A stretch of DNA of 18,228 bases, taken from the NCBI GenBank assembly GCA_964396385.1, contig CAYNFH010000138.1, forward strand, positions 1 to 18,228, given 5' to 3'. This document shows positions 1-7,799 of this stretch, in pieces (within the stretch, counting starts at the first letter, position 1; the number at the start of each line of letters is the position of its first letter). The notes under the pieces were generated by a model. It worked only from the letters and a program-made list of their open reading frames with translations, was not told the DNA's origin and searched no databases. This DNA is from CAYNFH01 sp964396385 (GTDB lineage: Bacteria > Armatimonadota > Chthonomonadetes > Chthonomonadales > CAJBBX01). Both the position numbers and the translations under genes were made by a program.

Positions 1-532
1 GGGCGTCGTCTCGCACCACAAAGGGAATGTAGGCTTGCTTGCCGCTGGTGTTGCCCGTGAGCTTCACCAGGTAGACGCCGCTGCACCAGTAGGTTGGGTC
101 CGACGCGTTGTAGGGGACATTGAGCGTGTAAGGGTTGAGCCACCGGCACTCTACCATTCCCGTGTTGGGGTCCGGATTGGGGATCGCCTGCTTCGTGCCA
201 TTGAGCTGCACGGGGCCATACATGAGCCGTCCGCCTGCTCCGCCGTACCAGCCGATGCGGTAGACCTCGAGAGTATAAGTGCTTTCGGCGGTGTTCACGT
301 AGAAGGAGATCTGTCCGCCGCGGTTGACGCTGGTGAGGGACGCATATCCCTCTATCTCCTCGGATGAGGCAGGCTTGGTGATCTGCCAGTTTGTTGAGCC
401 GAGATTAGAGTTCTCGGTCCTGAGAACGCCGGCCGGTCCCGACTGGGCCACGGCGACCGTGGAGAGAAGAGCAAAAAAGCTCAGAAAGAGCACGGCGCGG
501 CTGCACCGGAAGATGTACCTGGATAATTGCAT
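1..532 (-). CDS. Secreted N,N-dimethylformamidase beta-subunit-like domain protein (partial, C-terminus outside window)
   Basis: The frame is open from an ATG at 532 to the left edge, giving the first 177 residues; the stop lies outside the window. A GAGGG sits 8 bases before the ATG and supports this start. Residues 1-29 form a signal peptide (basic start, hydrophobic LFLSFFALLSTVAVA, cleavage near AVA|QSG), so the product is exported. The mature part begins with an ENSNLGSTNW-like segment, then IEGYASLTSVNRGGQISFYV, YRIGWYGGAGGRL, and later SGVYLVKLTG and AYIPFVVRDD. As I know the family, these are the hallmark strings of large secreted or periplasmic proteins whose C-terminal domain resembles the N,N-dimethylformamidase beta subunit. 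The catalytic region is not visible, and I see no evidence that dimethylformamide is the substrate. It follows the SDR gene by 87 bases on the same strand and may be the next operon gene. Family call fairly sure, function unknown. Confidence 0.75.
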   Translation of the reverse strand, partial: MQLSRYIFRCSRAVLFLSFFALLSTVAVAQSGPAGVLRTENSNLGSTNWQITKPASSEEIEGYASLTSVNRGGQISFYVNTAESTYTLEVYRIGWYGGAGGRLMYGPVQLNGTKQAIPNPDPNTGMVECRWLNPYTLNVPYNASDPTYWCSGVYLVKLTGNTSGKQAYIPFVVRDDA

Positions 533-566
533 AGAGTTTGCCCTCGGCCTTACTGCGCCGGACGTA

Positions 567-630
567 GAGGACCCGGCAAGTGTGCCGGTCCTCGACACTG
601 TATATGAGATGTCTCTGCGCTAACGCGCAG
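567..630 (-). other. Two stem-loops between the SDR gene and the secreted-protein gene
   Basis: Two inverted repeats sit in the 87-base spacer. The first (615-630) has 6-bp arms CTGCGC/GCGCAG around TAAC and straddles the SDR stop codon. The second (567-593) pairs GAGGACCCGGCA with TGCCGGTCCTC, with one bulged base and a 4-base loop. Neither is followed by a T-run on the minus strand, so they are not typical intrinsic terminators. They may stabilise the mRNA end, attenuate read-through, or sit in the leader of the downstream gene. The structure is visible in the sequence; the function is inferred. Confidence 0.4.
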
Positions 631-1612
631 TCGGCGTATCTGGCAGCCGGGCCAGGGTCAACAGCATGGAAAGGCCATCGCGGACCGAGACTTGCGGATG
701 GAAGCCCAGACGCCTGCGCGTGAGCTCATAGGAGCCGGCGTGGCTCCCGGACGGGCGCTGCGGACCCACTCGAATGATCGGCTCGGCGCCAACCAGCTCG
801 CCCATAAGCTCAAGGAGCCGTCGCAACGTGACGTACTCCGGCCCTCCAAAGTGGAATATGCCCACCTCCTCCGACTCGACGGCCAGACATATTCCCTTGG
901 CGAGATCCTGGGACCAGATGGGGTTGAGCAGGATTCCCTGAGGCCCGTCTATCGTAATCTCCTTCCGTTCCCGCACCGCCTGCATCAACCTCTGTACGAG
1001 GAATTTCTCGCCGCCCGGGCCATAAGGGTGGTAGAGGCGAAGAATAGCCGTCGAAAGGACCGGTTCATAGGACCGGAACAGGAGCTCCCCGCAGGCCTTG
1101 ACCGTACCGTAGAAGCCCGGCGGCTGATACAGGATATCCGCCTCTGTGGCCGGACAGTCCCCTTCCCGCAAGACATCGCCGGTGGAGGCGAACAGCGCGC
1201 GCCTCACGCCGCTAGTACGGGCGGCCTCGAGCAGGCGAAAGCTGGCGGCCACTGTCAATTCGTACAGCGCAGTGGCCCGGTCGGGAAAGGTCAGGGGAGG
1301 CGGAGGCGCTGCCAGGTGAGCGATGACGTCGATGCCTTCCCACCGAACCGGGGGCGCCGGTTGGGCCATCCCATCCCAGACAGTCCATTGGAGGCGCGGG
1401 TGCGCGGGAAGCTGCTCGGGCGGGCTGGTCGTCGTGGCCGTTACCCGATGTCCGCGTTCCAGCAGCGCGGCCACCACGGCCCTGCCTACAAAGCCGGAAC
1501 CGCCTGTGACCAGAACGTGCAGCTCTCGGGGTAGCGTCGAATCTGCCGAGAGGAACTCACAGAGGTGGTCTCCTGACGCCTTCCTTTCTGGTCCGTCCAC
1601 GATGGGGGTCAT
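620..1612 (-). CDS. NAD(P)-dependent epimerase/dehydratase (extended SDR)
   Basis: A 330-residue nucleotide-sugar-type short-chain dehydrogenase. From the ATG at 1612, the dinucleotide-binding TGGSGFVG lies near residues 36-43, an LAAPPP strand end near 100-106, FASTGD near 142-146, and the catalytic YGTVK near 168-172. This is the normal extended-SDR order, and the length fits. The frame extends upstream to a TTG at 1624, but I chose the ATG at 1612 because GAGG lies 6 bases before it. The first ~30 residues before the Rossmann strand are not conserved in character. Probable role: oxidation-reduction, epimerisation or dehydration of an NDP-sugar for the polysaccharide made by this cluster; the exact substrate cannot be read from the sequence. 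It is 187 bases downstream of the previous gene, with a hairpin between, so it may be transcribed partly separately. Confidence 0.8.
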   Translation of the reverse strand: MTPIVDGPERKASGDHLCEFLSADSTLPRELHVLVTGGSGFVGRAVVAALLERGHRVTATTTSPPEQLPAHPRLQWTVWDGMAQPAPPVRWEGIDVIAHLAAPPPPLTFPDRATALYELTVAASFRLLEAARTSGVRRALFASTGDVLREGDCPATEADILYQPPGFYGTVKACGELLFRSYEPVLSTAILRLYHPYGPGGEKFLVQRLMQAVRERKEITIDGPQGILLNPIWSQDLAKGICLAVESEEVGIFHFGGPEYVTLRRLLELMGELVGAEPIIRVGPQRPSGSHAGSYELTRRRLGFHPQVSVRDGLSMLLTLARLPDTPTAR

Positions 1613-1691
1613 CGGGAGCCTCAATTGTCCATAGTTTCAGCCACCCCTACGCCTGCGGTGCGCTTCTCAATAATGCATAGACGAGCGCCTA

Positions 1692-1738
1692 AAGCCGCCA
1701 CTGGCGAAGTCAGGTTTTCGGCCCGCCAATGGCGGCTT
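1692..1738 (-). terminator. Imperfect 15-bp inverted repeat between the two SDR genes
   Basis: AAGCCGCCACTGGCG (1692-1706) pairs with CGCCAATGGCGGCTT (1724-1738) at 14 of 15 positions across a 17-base loop. Read on the minus strand, the stem ends in GGCGGCTTTAGG, so only three Ts follow. It lies just after the stop of the epimerase gene at 1800 and before the next minus-strand gene. It could be a weak or attenuating terminator, or an mRNA-processing hairpin. The repeat is certain; its role is a guess. Confidence 0.45.
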
Positions 1739-1799
1739 CCTTCTGGCTGAAGCCGTTCGCGTGCTTAAGTTTTGCTAAAAGTTTGACCCGCCGGCAGGC

Positions 1800-2786
1800 T
1801 TAGCCCACGGGCCTCAGCTCGCCAACTGCCTCCCGGCGCCATGCGGCTAGCTTCCGCAGGCCGTCCTCCAGCTTCACCTGCGCGCGGAAGCCTATCTCCA
1901 CGGCGGCGCGGCGGGTGTCCGCCAGCCGGCGCGGGACCGGGTTCACTTTGCGCGGCGGGTGGAACTCCGGCGTAAGGCTGTGGTCGCCGGTCACGTCCTG
2001 CAGAGCCTGCCAGAGCTCCAGCAGCGTCGTCTCCGTACCAGAAGCGACGTTGTACACGTCATCCACCCGGTCGGACTTCATCGCCAGGATGTTGGCCCGC
2101 GCGATGTCCTCCACAAAGACAAAGTCCATGCTGGCGGTCCCGTCCCCGTGGATCTGGGGCGGCGTGCCTTTGTCGATGCATTCCAGCCAGCGGATGAATA
2201 CCTCCGTGTAGACGCCGGTAACGTCCATCCGCGGCCCGTACACGTTGAAGTAGCGCAGTCCCACGCTCGGCAGACCGTACATGTCGTTGAAGCTGCGCGC
2301 GATGCCCTCGTTCATCACCTTGGACGCGCCGTAGAGCGTCCGGTTGTTGTACGGGTGGTGCCGCTCGTCGGTCGGGAAGACATCCGCGCCGCCGTAGACG
2401 GAAGCGGACGAAGCGTACACAATCTTCTTGACGCCCGCCTCTACGGCGGCCTCGAAGACGTTGAACGTCCCCATCACCAGCACGTCCATGCACTCGCGCG
2501 GCTTCTCCGCGCAGAGGGTGATGCGGATAGCGGCCTGATGGAAGACGTAGTCACATCTCCGTACCGCTCGCTTCACGGTCTCCGGGTCCCGCACGTCTCC
2601 CTCGATGAGGGTGATGGGGGCCCGGTCCATGGCGCGCGCGAGGTTCTCGTGGCGTCCCCGGACAAAGTTGTCCAGGACGCGGACCTCGCCGGCGCCTTCA
2701 TCTATCAATTGGTCCACGATGTGGGAGCCGATGAGACCGGCTCCCCCCGTGACCAGTACGGTTGCTCCTTGCAGCGAATTGCCCAT
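1800..2786 (-). CDS. NAD-dependent nucleotide-sugar epimerase (UDP-sugar 4-epimerase-like, extended SDR)
   Basis: A 328-residue extended SDR, full length for the family. It shows the NAD-binding TGGAGLIGS at 13-21, an acidic strand end VLDN near 37-40, GDVRD near 63-67, FHQAAI near 82-87, the catalytic serine in YASSASVYGG (124-133), YGASK with Tyr152 and Lys156, and RYFNVYGPR further on. This pattern is typical of GalE/WbpP-like epimerases and related UDP-sugar or UDP-uronate epimerases and decarboxylases. It starts 4 bases after the aminotransferase stop, so the two are co-transcribed. In context it probably interconverts a UDP-HexNAc or uronic acid precursor at C4. An NDP-hexose dehydratase is less likely, since the serine/Tyr/Lys context is epimerase-like. 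Substrate not determined. Confidence 0.82.
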   Translation of the reverse strand: MGNSLQGATVLVTGGAGLIGSHIVDQLIDEGAGEVRVLDNFVRGRHENLARAMDRAPITLIEGDVRDPETVKRAVRRCDYVFHQAAIRITLCAEKPRECMDVLVMGTFNVFEAAVEAGVKKIVYASSASVYGGADVFPTDERHHPYNNRTLYGASKVMNEGIARSFNDMYGLPSVGLRYFNVYGPRMDVTGVYTEVFIRWLECIDKGTPPQIHGDGTASMDFVFVEDIARANILAMKSDRVDDVYNVASGTETTLLELWQALQDVTGDHSLTPEFHPPRKVNPVPRRLADTRRAAVEIGFRAQVKLEDGLRKLAAWRREAVGELRPVG

Positions 2787-2790
2787 CTCT

Positions 2791-3945
2791 CTACGCCATC
2801 TCTCCCAGGATCTCGCGCAGCGCGTCGATGACTCGGTCCTGCTGGGACATCTTCATCTCCGGGAACAGCGGCAGCGTCAGACACTCGCGGGCGATGCGCT
2901 CGGAGACCGGGAAGTCGCCCACGCGATACCGCAGGTGGCGGTACGCCTTCTGCAGGTGCACGGGAACCGGATAGTGCAGGCTGGCGGAGATGCCACGGGC
3001 CTCCAACTCCTTCTGGATGCGGTCCCGCTCCCGGTGCAGGATCACGAACAGGTGCCATACGTGGCGCCGGTCGTGCGCCTCGGCGGGAATCTGGATGGGC
3101 AGGTCCTCCATCAGCTCCTTATAGCGCGCCGCCAGCAGCCGGCGGGACTCGGTCCAGGACTCCAGGTACTTGAGCTTGATGCCGAGTACCGCGCCCTGGA
3201 AGCCGTCCATGCGGTAGTTGAAGCCTATCTCGTCGTGGTAGTACCGCTCGGTCTGCGCGTGGTCGCGCAGGGCGCGGATGCGGGCCGCGATGCCGTCGTC
3301 GTTGGTGACGACCGCGCCGCCCTCGCCGTACGCGCCCAGGTTCTTGCCGGGGTAGAAGCTGAAGCAGCCGGTCTGGCCGAAGGTGCCCACGCCCTTGCCA
3401 CGATACTTGGCGCCGTGGGCCTGGGCGCAGTCCTCGATGATCGGGATGCCGTGCCGCTCGCTGATCTCCATCAGCGGCTCCATGTCCGCCGGCTGGCCGT
3501 ACAGGTGCACGGGCAGGATGGCCTTGGTCTTGCGGGTGATCTGCTTCTCCACCTGCTCCACGTTCATGGTGTAGGTGGCGGGGTCCACGTCCACAAAGAC
3601 GGGGTTTGCGCCCACATAGCTCACCGCCCAGGAGGTGGCTACGAAGGTCATGGGTACGGTGATGACCTCGTCGCCCTGGCCTACACCAGCCGAAATGAGC
3701 GCCAGGTGGAGCGCGGACGTGCCGGAGTTTACGCACACGCAGTGCTTGGCGCCGGAGTAGGCGGCAAACGCCTTCTCAAACTCCGCCACCTTGGGGCCCA
3801 GCACATAGTACATGCTGTCGGCGACTTCCTGCAGCGCCGTAGCGACCTCGTCTCGCAGCGTGGCGTATTGAGCCCGCAGGTCCACTACGGGAAGCTTGGG
3901 CTCGGCGGCGATGACCTGCCCGGGGTTGCTGTTCGTGTTGTTCAT
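2791..3945 (-). CDS. DegT/DnrJ/EryC1/StrS-family sugar aminotransferase (WbpE-like)
   Basis: A 384-residue PLP enzyme that makes amino sugars on nucleotide carriers. Visible motifs: the phosphate-binding NSGTSALHLAL near 73-83, the PLP-nitrogen aspartate in EDCAQAHGA (Asp172), and the Schiff-base lysine in SFYPGKNLGAYGEGG (Lys201). The HVWHLF segment and a C-terminal helix complete the usual fold-type I layout. A GGGAG lies about 11 bases before the ATG at 3945. The gene is 7 bases downstream of a WbpD-like acetyltransferase and 4 bases upstream of a sugar epimerase. With the adjoining Gfo/Idh/MocA enzyme, the context fits transamination of a 3-keto UDP-N-acetylhexosaminuronate using glutamate (WbpB-WbpE-WbpD route). 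Family assignment is firm; the substrate is inferred from neighbours. Confidence 0.9.
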   Translation of the reverse strand: MNNTNSNPGQVIAAEPKLPVVDLRAQYATLRDEVATALQEVADSMYYVLGPKVAEFEKAFAAYSGAKHCVCVNSGTSALHLALISAGVGQGDEVITVPMTFVATSWAVSYVGANPVFVDVDPATYTMNVEQVEKQITRKTKAILPVHLYGQPADMEPLMEISERHGIPIIEDCAQAHGAKYRGKGVGTFGQTGCFSFYPGKNLGAYGEGGAVVTNDDGIAARIRALRDHAQTERYYHDEIGFNYRMDGFQGAVLGIKLKYLESWTESRRLLAARYKELMEDLPIQIPAEAHDRRHVWHLFVILHRERDRIQKELEARGISASLHYPVPVHLQKAYRHLRYRVGDFPVSERIARECLTLPLFPEMKMSQQDRVIDALREILGEMA

Positions 3946-3952
3946 TGGTTGT

Positions 3953-4450
3953 TTAACTCCCAGATGATGTCCGTTGTTTGAGCACGCGGGCCGGATTGCC
4001 GACTACTACCGCGTTTGCGGGAACGTCCTTGGTAACGACGGCGCCCGCTCCCACCAGGGCGCCCTCTCCAATGGTGATGCCTGCCAGGATCACCGCACCG
4101 CTGCCGATGGAAGCGCCCCGGCGGACCAGGGTGGGCACTACCTCCCAGTCCGCCTCGGTCTGGAGCGCTCCCCCCGCCGCGGTTGCGCGGGGGTCCAGGT
4201 CGTTGATGAAGACCACGCCATGGCCCACAAAGACCTCGTCTTCTATGGTCACGCCTTCACAGATAAAGGTATGGCTGGAGATCTTGCAGCGGGCGCCGAT
4301 GAACGCGTTCTTCTGGACCTCGACGAACGTTCCTATCTTCGTCCCATCTCCGATGCTGCATCCGTACAGGTTCGCAAATCCGAAGAGGCGTACGTCCCGT
4401 CCGAGCTTCACGTCCGGGGCGACCCGGTTATACGTCGGCAGGTCGCTCAC
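3953..4450 (-). CDS. Left-handed beta-helix sugar N-acetyltransferase (WbpD/WlbB-like)
   Basis: A 165-residue hexapeptide-repeat protein that should transfer acetyl from acetyl-CoA to an amino sugar. Isoleucine-rich hexapeptides run almost throughout (IGDGTKIGTFVEVQ, IGARCKISSH, VTIEDEVFVGHGVVF, then IGSGAVILAGITIGEGALVGAGAVVT), ending in the usual VPANAVVVGNPARVLK cap. His60 or His77 could serve as the catalytic base. The start is a GTG at 4450 that overlaps the preceding TGA as GTGA, showing translational coupling to the dehydrogenase. Its place between that dehydrogenase and the DegT aminotransferase is the wbpB-D-E arrangement, so the likely product is a 2,3-diacetamido sugar or uronic acid. 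Family firm, exact acceptor inferred. Confidence 0.85.
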   Translation of the reverse strand: MSDLPTYNRVAPDVKLGRDVRLFGFANLYGCSIGDGTKIGTFVEVQKNAFIGARCKISSHTFICEGVTIEDEVFVGHGVVFINDLDPRATAAGGALQTEADWEVVPTLVRRGASIGSGAVILAGITIGEGALVGAGAVVTKDVPANAVVVGNPARVLKQRTSSGS

Positions 4451-5457
4451 AGCTTGATCTGCTCGCCGCCGCGCTCCAGGCTCCGTTGGGCGGCCTCCAG
4501 GATCCGCACCACGGCCAGCCCGGCTTCGCCCGGAGTCTCCGGCTTCTCGTCTCTGGATATACAGCGCGCGAAGTGCTGGACCTCGGTCTGGAGCGCCTCC
4601 CGCTGCGCCAGGGCCGGAGAGAACATGTCGCCGGCACGATAGTCCACGAGCATCCGGTACTGGCCCTGAGCATCTTGATGCTCTATGGATACGCCGCTGT
4701 CGTAGACCTTGATCTTCTCACTGGCCTCGATGTCGTCGAAAATGATCATCCGCTTGCTGCCGGCGACCATGATCTGGCGCACTTTGACCGGAGAGAGCCA
4801 GTTGACGTGGAAATGCGCCATGGCGCCGTCACCCAGATCCAGGCTGAGGTAAGCGATGTTTGGCACACGACTGCCGGCATGGCAGGATCCCGTCGCGCTG
4901 ACGCTGAGCACAGGCCGGTTCACGACGGCGTGGAGTATGGAGAGATCGTGCGGCGCCAGGTCCCAGATTACGCTGGCGTCACGCTGGAAGAGGCCAAGGT
5001 TGGTCCGGACCGAGTCGAAGTAGTAGAGGTCGCCAAGATCGCCTCGGGAGACGAAACTGCGTATCCAGCGGACGGCCTCCGTATAGACGAAGGTATGGTC
5101 TACCGCCAGTATCAGTCCCCGCCGGTTGGCCTCCTCTACCAACCGCTCGCACCGCTCGACGCTGTCAGCCATCGGCTTCTCGACAAAGACGTGCTTACCG
5201 TGCTGAAGAGCCTCTAGGGCAAGATCGAAGTGCGTGCGGATGGGGGTAGCGATGGCGACCGCATCGATATCCTGCGCCCGGGTCACGTCCTCCATCGAGA
5301 TCGACGTGTCCACGCCGGGCCAATCTCGCCTGACCGCTTCCAGCCTGCGCGCCTCCATATCCACGATGCGAACCAGCGTGCAGTCGGCGCATCGGTGGAA
5401 ATTTCTGGCCAGGTTAGGCCCCCAGTATCCGTAACCAATCAGTCCAACTCGTATCAT
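4447..5457 (-). CDS. Gfo/Idh/MocA-family NAD-dependent sugar dehydrogenase (WbpB/WlbA-like)
   Basis: A 336-residue oxidoreductase with the N-terminal Rossmann motif GLIGYGYWGPN (5-15), the family EKP signature with Lys94, and a DLAPHDLSI segment placing His170 where the catalytic histidine is expected. Length and order match WbpB/WlbA, which oxidise C3 of UDP-N-acetylhexosaminuronic acid before transamination. The start ATG overlaps the upstream ABC ATPase stop as ATGA, and its own stop overlaps the acetyltransferase start, so it is tightly coupled on both sides. The next two genes encode the matching acetyltransferase and aminotransferase, which strengthens the pathway call. Other Gfo/Idh/MocA activities are possible in principle, but the neighbours make a 3-dehydrogenase most likely. 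Confidence 0.87.
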   Translation of the reverse strand: MIRVGLIGYGYWGPNLARNFHRCADCTLVRIVDMEARRLEAVRRDWPGVDTSISMEDVTRAQDIDAVAIATPIRTHFDLALEALQHGKHVFVEKPMADSVERCERLVEEANRRGLILAVDHTFVYTEAVRWIRSFVSRGDLGDLYYFDSVRTNLGLFQRDASVIWDLAPHDLSILHAVVNRPVLSVSATGSCHAGSRVPNIAYLSLDLGDGAMAHFHVNWLSPVKVRQIMVAGSKRMIIFDDIEASEKIKVYDSGVSIEHQDAQGQYRMLVDYRAGDMFSPALAQREALQTEVQHFARCISRDEKPETPGEAGLAVVRILEAAQRSLERGGEQIKL

Positions 5458-6743
5458 GCGTCACTCCGCTGAAGCGTAATAGCGGTGCTACAGAAGTCAC
5501 CGTGTGTGTCAGGGATAGTGGGCGCGGCAGGTCCTCCCGCATAATGCGCCCACACGTCCATGGCGAACATGCCGCCCGTGAATGGGTTGCCGGGTTGCGG
5601 CGTAACGGTGAATTGGCACGGCATTGCCTGTGCATGAACATCCATAACGCCGTCGGTGGAGTATGTGAGACCCAACCTGTAGCGGGCCGGCATGGTCTGG
5701 CACCGGAACCGGATAATGAGCTCACCGCTTCTCAGCTGATCGATGTGGCGGCCAATCTCCAGGCATCCAACGCCTGTACACTGCTGATCCTCTTCCCGGA
5801 GCAGCCACACACTGATATAGCCGGAATCTATTCGTTCCTTCGCCGCAACGGTCAACCGGAGTGTAGCGTCCTCCCCGCAGACTACGGAAGAAACGGCTTC
5901 GCCGCCTTCCGAGATCAACTCGCCGCACACAAACTCGAGGCCGGATTGCGCCAGCTCGCGTGGGGCTACCTCCGCCTCCGCGCGGATCTGCCGCTTTCTG
6001 TATTCCGTCGTGACGGCCCGAGACGTGCCGGTTGAGACGCACTTCCCGTCGGAGATCAACATGCCCCAGTCGCACACTGTCTCGATCAACCCTAAGTCAT
6101 GCGAGACGAGGATGATGCTTGTGCCGTTATCACGTAGCTCCTGGATCTTGCTGCGGCATCGTGCAACGAAACGTATATCGCCAACCGACAGGATCTCATC
6201 TGTAAGCAGCACGTCCGGCTCGGTATGCACGGCGACGGAAAACCCGAGCCGCACGAACATGCCGCTGCTGTAGCTCTTGACGGGGGCATCCAGGATCTCC
6301 TCAGACAGTCCCGAGAACTCCGCGATCGAGTCGAACTTGCGGTCGATCTCCCGCTTCGTCATGCCCAGGATGGCGCCGTTGAGATAGACGTTCTCGCGGC
6401 CGGTGAGCATGGGATGGAAACCGGCGCCTACCTCAATCAAAGCGCCGACGCGACCCCGGATGCGGACGCTGCCGGTGTCGGGGTGGATGATGCCGTTGAG
6501 CACCTTGAGCAGGGTGCTCTTGCCCGCCCCATTCGCGCCGACCAGTCCCAAACACTCGCCGCGCTTCAGCTCGAACGAGACGTTATCCAGCGCCCAGAAC
6601 TCGCCGCGCCGCAGCTTTTCGGTCTGGCAGCGGATACCCACCAGCTCGCGGGCTACATCGCTCGACGTATAGAGCATCCCGCGCTTGAGGTTGCGGCAGA
6701 ACTTCTTGGAGACGTGCTCCGCGCGCACTAGAACATCCGACAT
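5454..6743 (-). CDS. wzt: Polysaccharide-export ABC transporter ATPase with C-terminal sugar-binding domain (Wzt-like)
   Basis: 429 residues: an ATPase domain (about 1-250) plus a beta-rich extension (about 265-425). ATPase motifs are GANGAGKS (Walker A, 69-76), the non-canonical signature YSSGM (158-162) typical of Wzt/TagH-type exporters, VLLTDE (Walker B, 178-183) and the H-loop SHD with His215. The C-terminal part (EFVCGELI, GYISVWLL, YRLGLTYST and so on) resembles the Wzt C-terminal domain that in known systems binds the chain's non-reducing end before export. It lies 33 bases downstream of the permease and overlaps the following dehydrogenase by 4 bases. Role: drives export of undecaprenyl-linked polysaccharide across the inner membrane. 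The longer ATPase form suggests the polymer carries a terminal modification that is checked before transport; this last point is inference. Confidence 0.9.
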   Translation of the reverse strand: MSDVLVRAEHVSKKFCRNLKRGMLYTSSDVARELVGIRCQTEKLRRGEFWALDNVSFELKRGECLGLVGANGAGKSTLLKVLNGIIHPDTGSVRIRGRVGALIEVGAGFHPMLTGRENVYLNGAILGMTKREIDRKFDSIAEFSGLSEEILDAPVKSYSSGMFVRLGFSVAVHTEPDVLLTDEILSVGDIRFVARCRSKIQELRDNGTSIILVSHDLGLIETVCDWGMLISDGKCVSTGTSRAVTTEYRKRQIRAEAEVAPRELAQSGLEFVCGELISEGGEAVSSVVCGEDATLRLTVAAKERIDSGYISVWLLREEDQQCTGVGCLEIGRHIDQLRSGELIIRFRCQTMPARYRLGLTYSTDGVMDVHAQAMPCQFTVTPQPGNPFTGGMFAMDVWAHYAGGPAAPTIPDTHGDFCSTAITLQRSDA

Positions 6744-6776
6744 TCTCTTATGCTCTCCGTTTGCTTGTGCGCCCGC

Positions 6777-7673
6777 TCAGACGCGCTCGGCAATCCGCTT
6801 CTCAGTAAGGTGAAAGACCCGCCAGGCAACCAGGAACAGTGCCAGACTGATCGCACAGCCAATCGCGTAGCCGCCAGGCTGGGTCAGATGCCCTTTGCTG
6901 GTAAGGTCCTGCGCAGCGATAACGAACGGACTCACCGGATTCAGGACATTGATCAAGCTCTTGGCTCCGTGTGTCGGAGCCGGATAGACCACCGGCGTGA
7001 GGAACATCCAGAACGTCAGCACAAAGGTAACGACCTGGCCAGCGTCCCGTATCACACCGTTGACCAGCGAGAACAGGAAGCCCAGTCCCAGCGTAAACAG
7101 GCAGAGGGGGACCATTGCTAGGGGGATCAGCAAAACGGTCCAGGCAGGCGCCGTGCGATACACAGCGAAGGCGATGGCCACCAGGGCCGCCCGGATGAGG
7201 AACTCAAAGAGAGACTGCCCGTACGCCGCCAGCACCAGCGTCTCGCGAGGGAAGTTGATCTTTGTAATCAGAGCCCCCGCGCCCACCAGGCTCTGCGTGC
7301 AGCCGGTTAGACCGCTCGCGAAGAGCTGCCAGATGGTCATGCCCAGGAGCACAAAGACCGGGTACGGGAGGTCCGTGCCCTTGATGGCCAGCACGTGGGA
7401 GCGGTTGAGCCACGCAAAGGTGGCCGTGGTGATGAGTGCGGGAAAGACGGCCCAGACGTAGCCCAGGAAGCTTTGCCGATACCGGGTCGAAAAATCCCGC
7501 AGGAACAGCCGCCAGGTTAGCTCCCGGCTGCTGATCAACTCAGCTATCATGTCGCGCCAGGCCGCCAGCCCCAGGCCCAGATGACCGTGAGCCGAATAGT
7601 GCACCTCGGACAAAGCTGGATTATATGGTACGGCCGTGGAGTCAACCGCCATCTGGTGATACACTCCTGTCAT
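6777..7673 (-). CDS. wzm: ABC-2 type polysaccharide-export permease (Wzm-like)
   Basis: 298 residues, with a cytoplasmic N-terminal helix then RDFSTRYRQSFLGYVWAV, a strong hallmark of Wzm/KpsM-type permeases. About six membrane segments are visible near 69-88, 104-124, 147-172, 177-203, 211-231 and 267-287, and the VIRDAGQVV loop conserved in this family lies near 207-215. The ATG at 7673 has AGGA 4 bases upstream. The in-frame ATG eight codons in is an alternative but lacks a good ribosome site. The first ~35 residues look lineage-specific. It pairs with the ATPase immediately downstream to form the exporter. The 126-base spacer before it holds GC-rich inverted repeats but no clear terminator, so it is probably still in the same transcript. 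Confidence 0.9.
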   Translation of the reverse strand: MTGVYHQMAVDSTAVPYNPALSEVHYSAHGHLGLGLAAWRDMIAELISSRELTWRLFLRDFSTRYRQSFLGYVWAVFPALITTATFAWLNRSHVLAIKGTDLPYPVFVLLGMTIWQLFASGLTGCTQSLVGAGALITKINFPRETLVLAAYGQSLFEFLIRAALVAIAFAVYRTAPAWTVLLIPLAMVPLCLFTLGLGFLFSLVNGVIRDAGQVVTFVLTFWMFLTPVVYPAPTHGAKSLINVLNPVSPFVIAAQDLTSKGHLTQPGGYAIGCAISLALFLVAWRVFHLTEKRIAERV

Positions 7674-7708
7674 TCAATCCTGTTACCAACGTTCTCGCAG
7701 GTCGGCGG

Positions 7709-7743
7709 CCGGCACGGGCCGCAACACATTGATCACGTGCCGG
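7709..7743. repeat. GC-rich 8-bp inverted repeat in the spacer before the permease gene
   Basis: CCGGCACG (7709-7716) and CGTGCCGG (7736-7743) are exact inverted repeats around 19 bases, lying in the 126-base gap between the ligase-type gene and the permease. There is no T-run on either side. It may form an RNA stem in the polycistronic message; no further support. Confidence 0.3.
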
Positions 7744-7799
7744 GGTGAGCGGTGCTGTGCAATGCCGCTGACGGCTGAACCCTGCGGCTTGCGGGCCGG

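Noticed and set aside
35..623. Two plus-strand open frames near the left edge
   Set aside because: The minus strand here encodes a signal peptide and a recognisable secreted-protein domain with a ribosome site, which explains the region better.
692..1534. A 280-codon open frame on the plus strand opposite the second SDR
   Set aside because: Antisense to a gene with the full SDR signature; no recognisable domain.
2605..3981. A 458-codon open frame on the plus strand opposite the aminotransferase and the epimerase start
   Set aside because: It lies antisense to two clear enzyme genes with intact motifs, and its translation (repeated Val/Leu/His/Gly runs) looks like a high-GC shadow frame.
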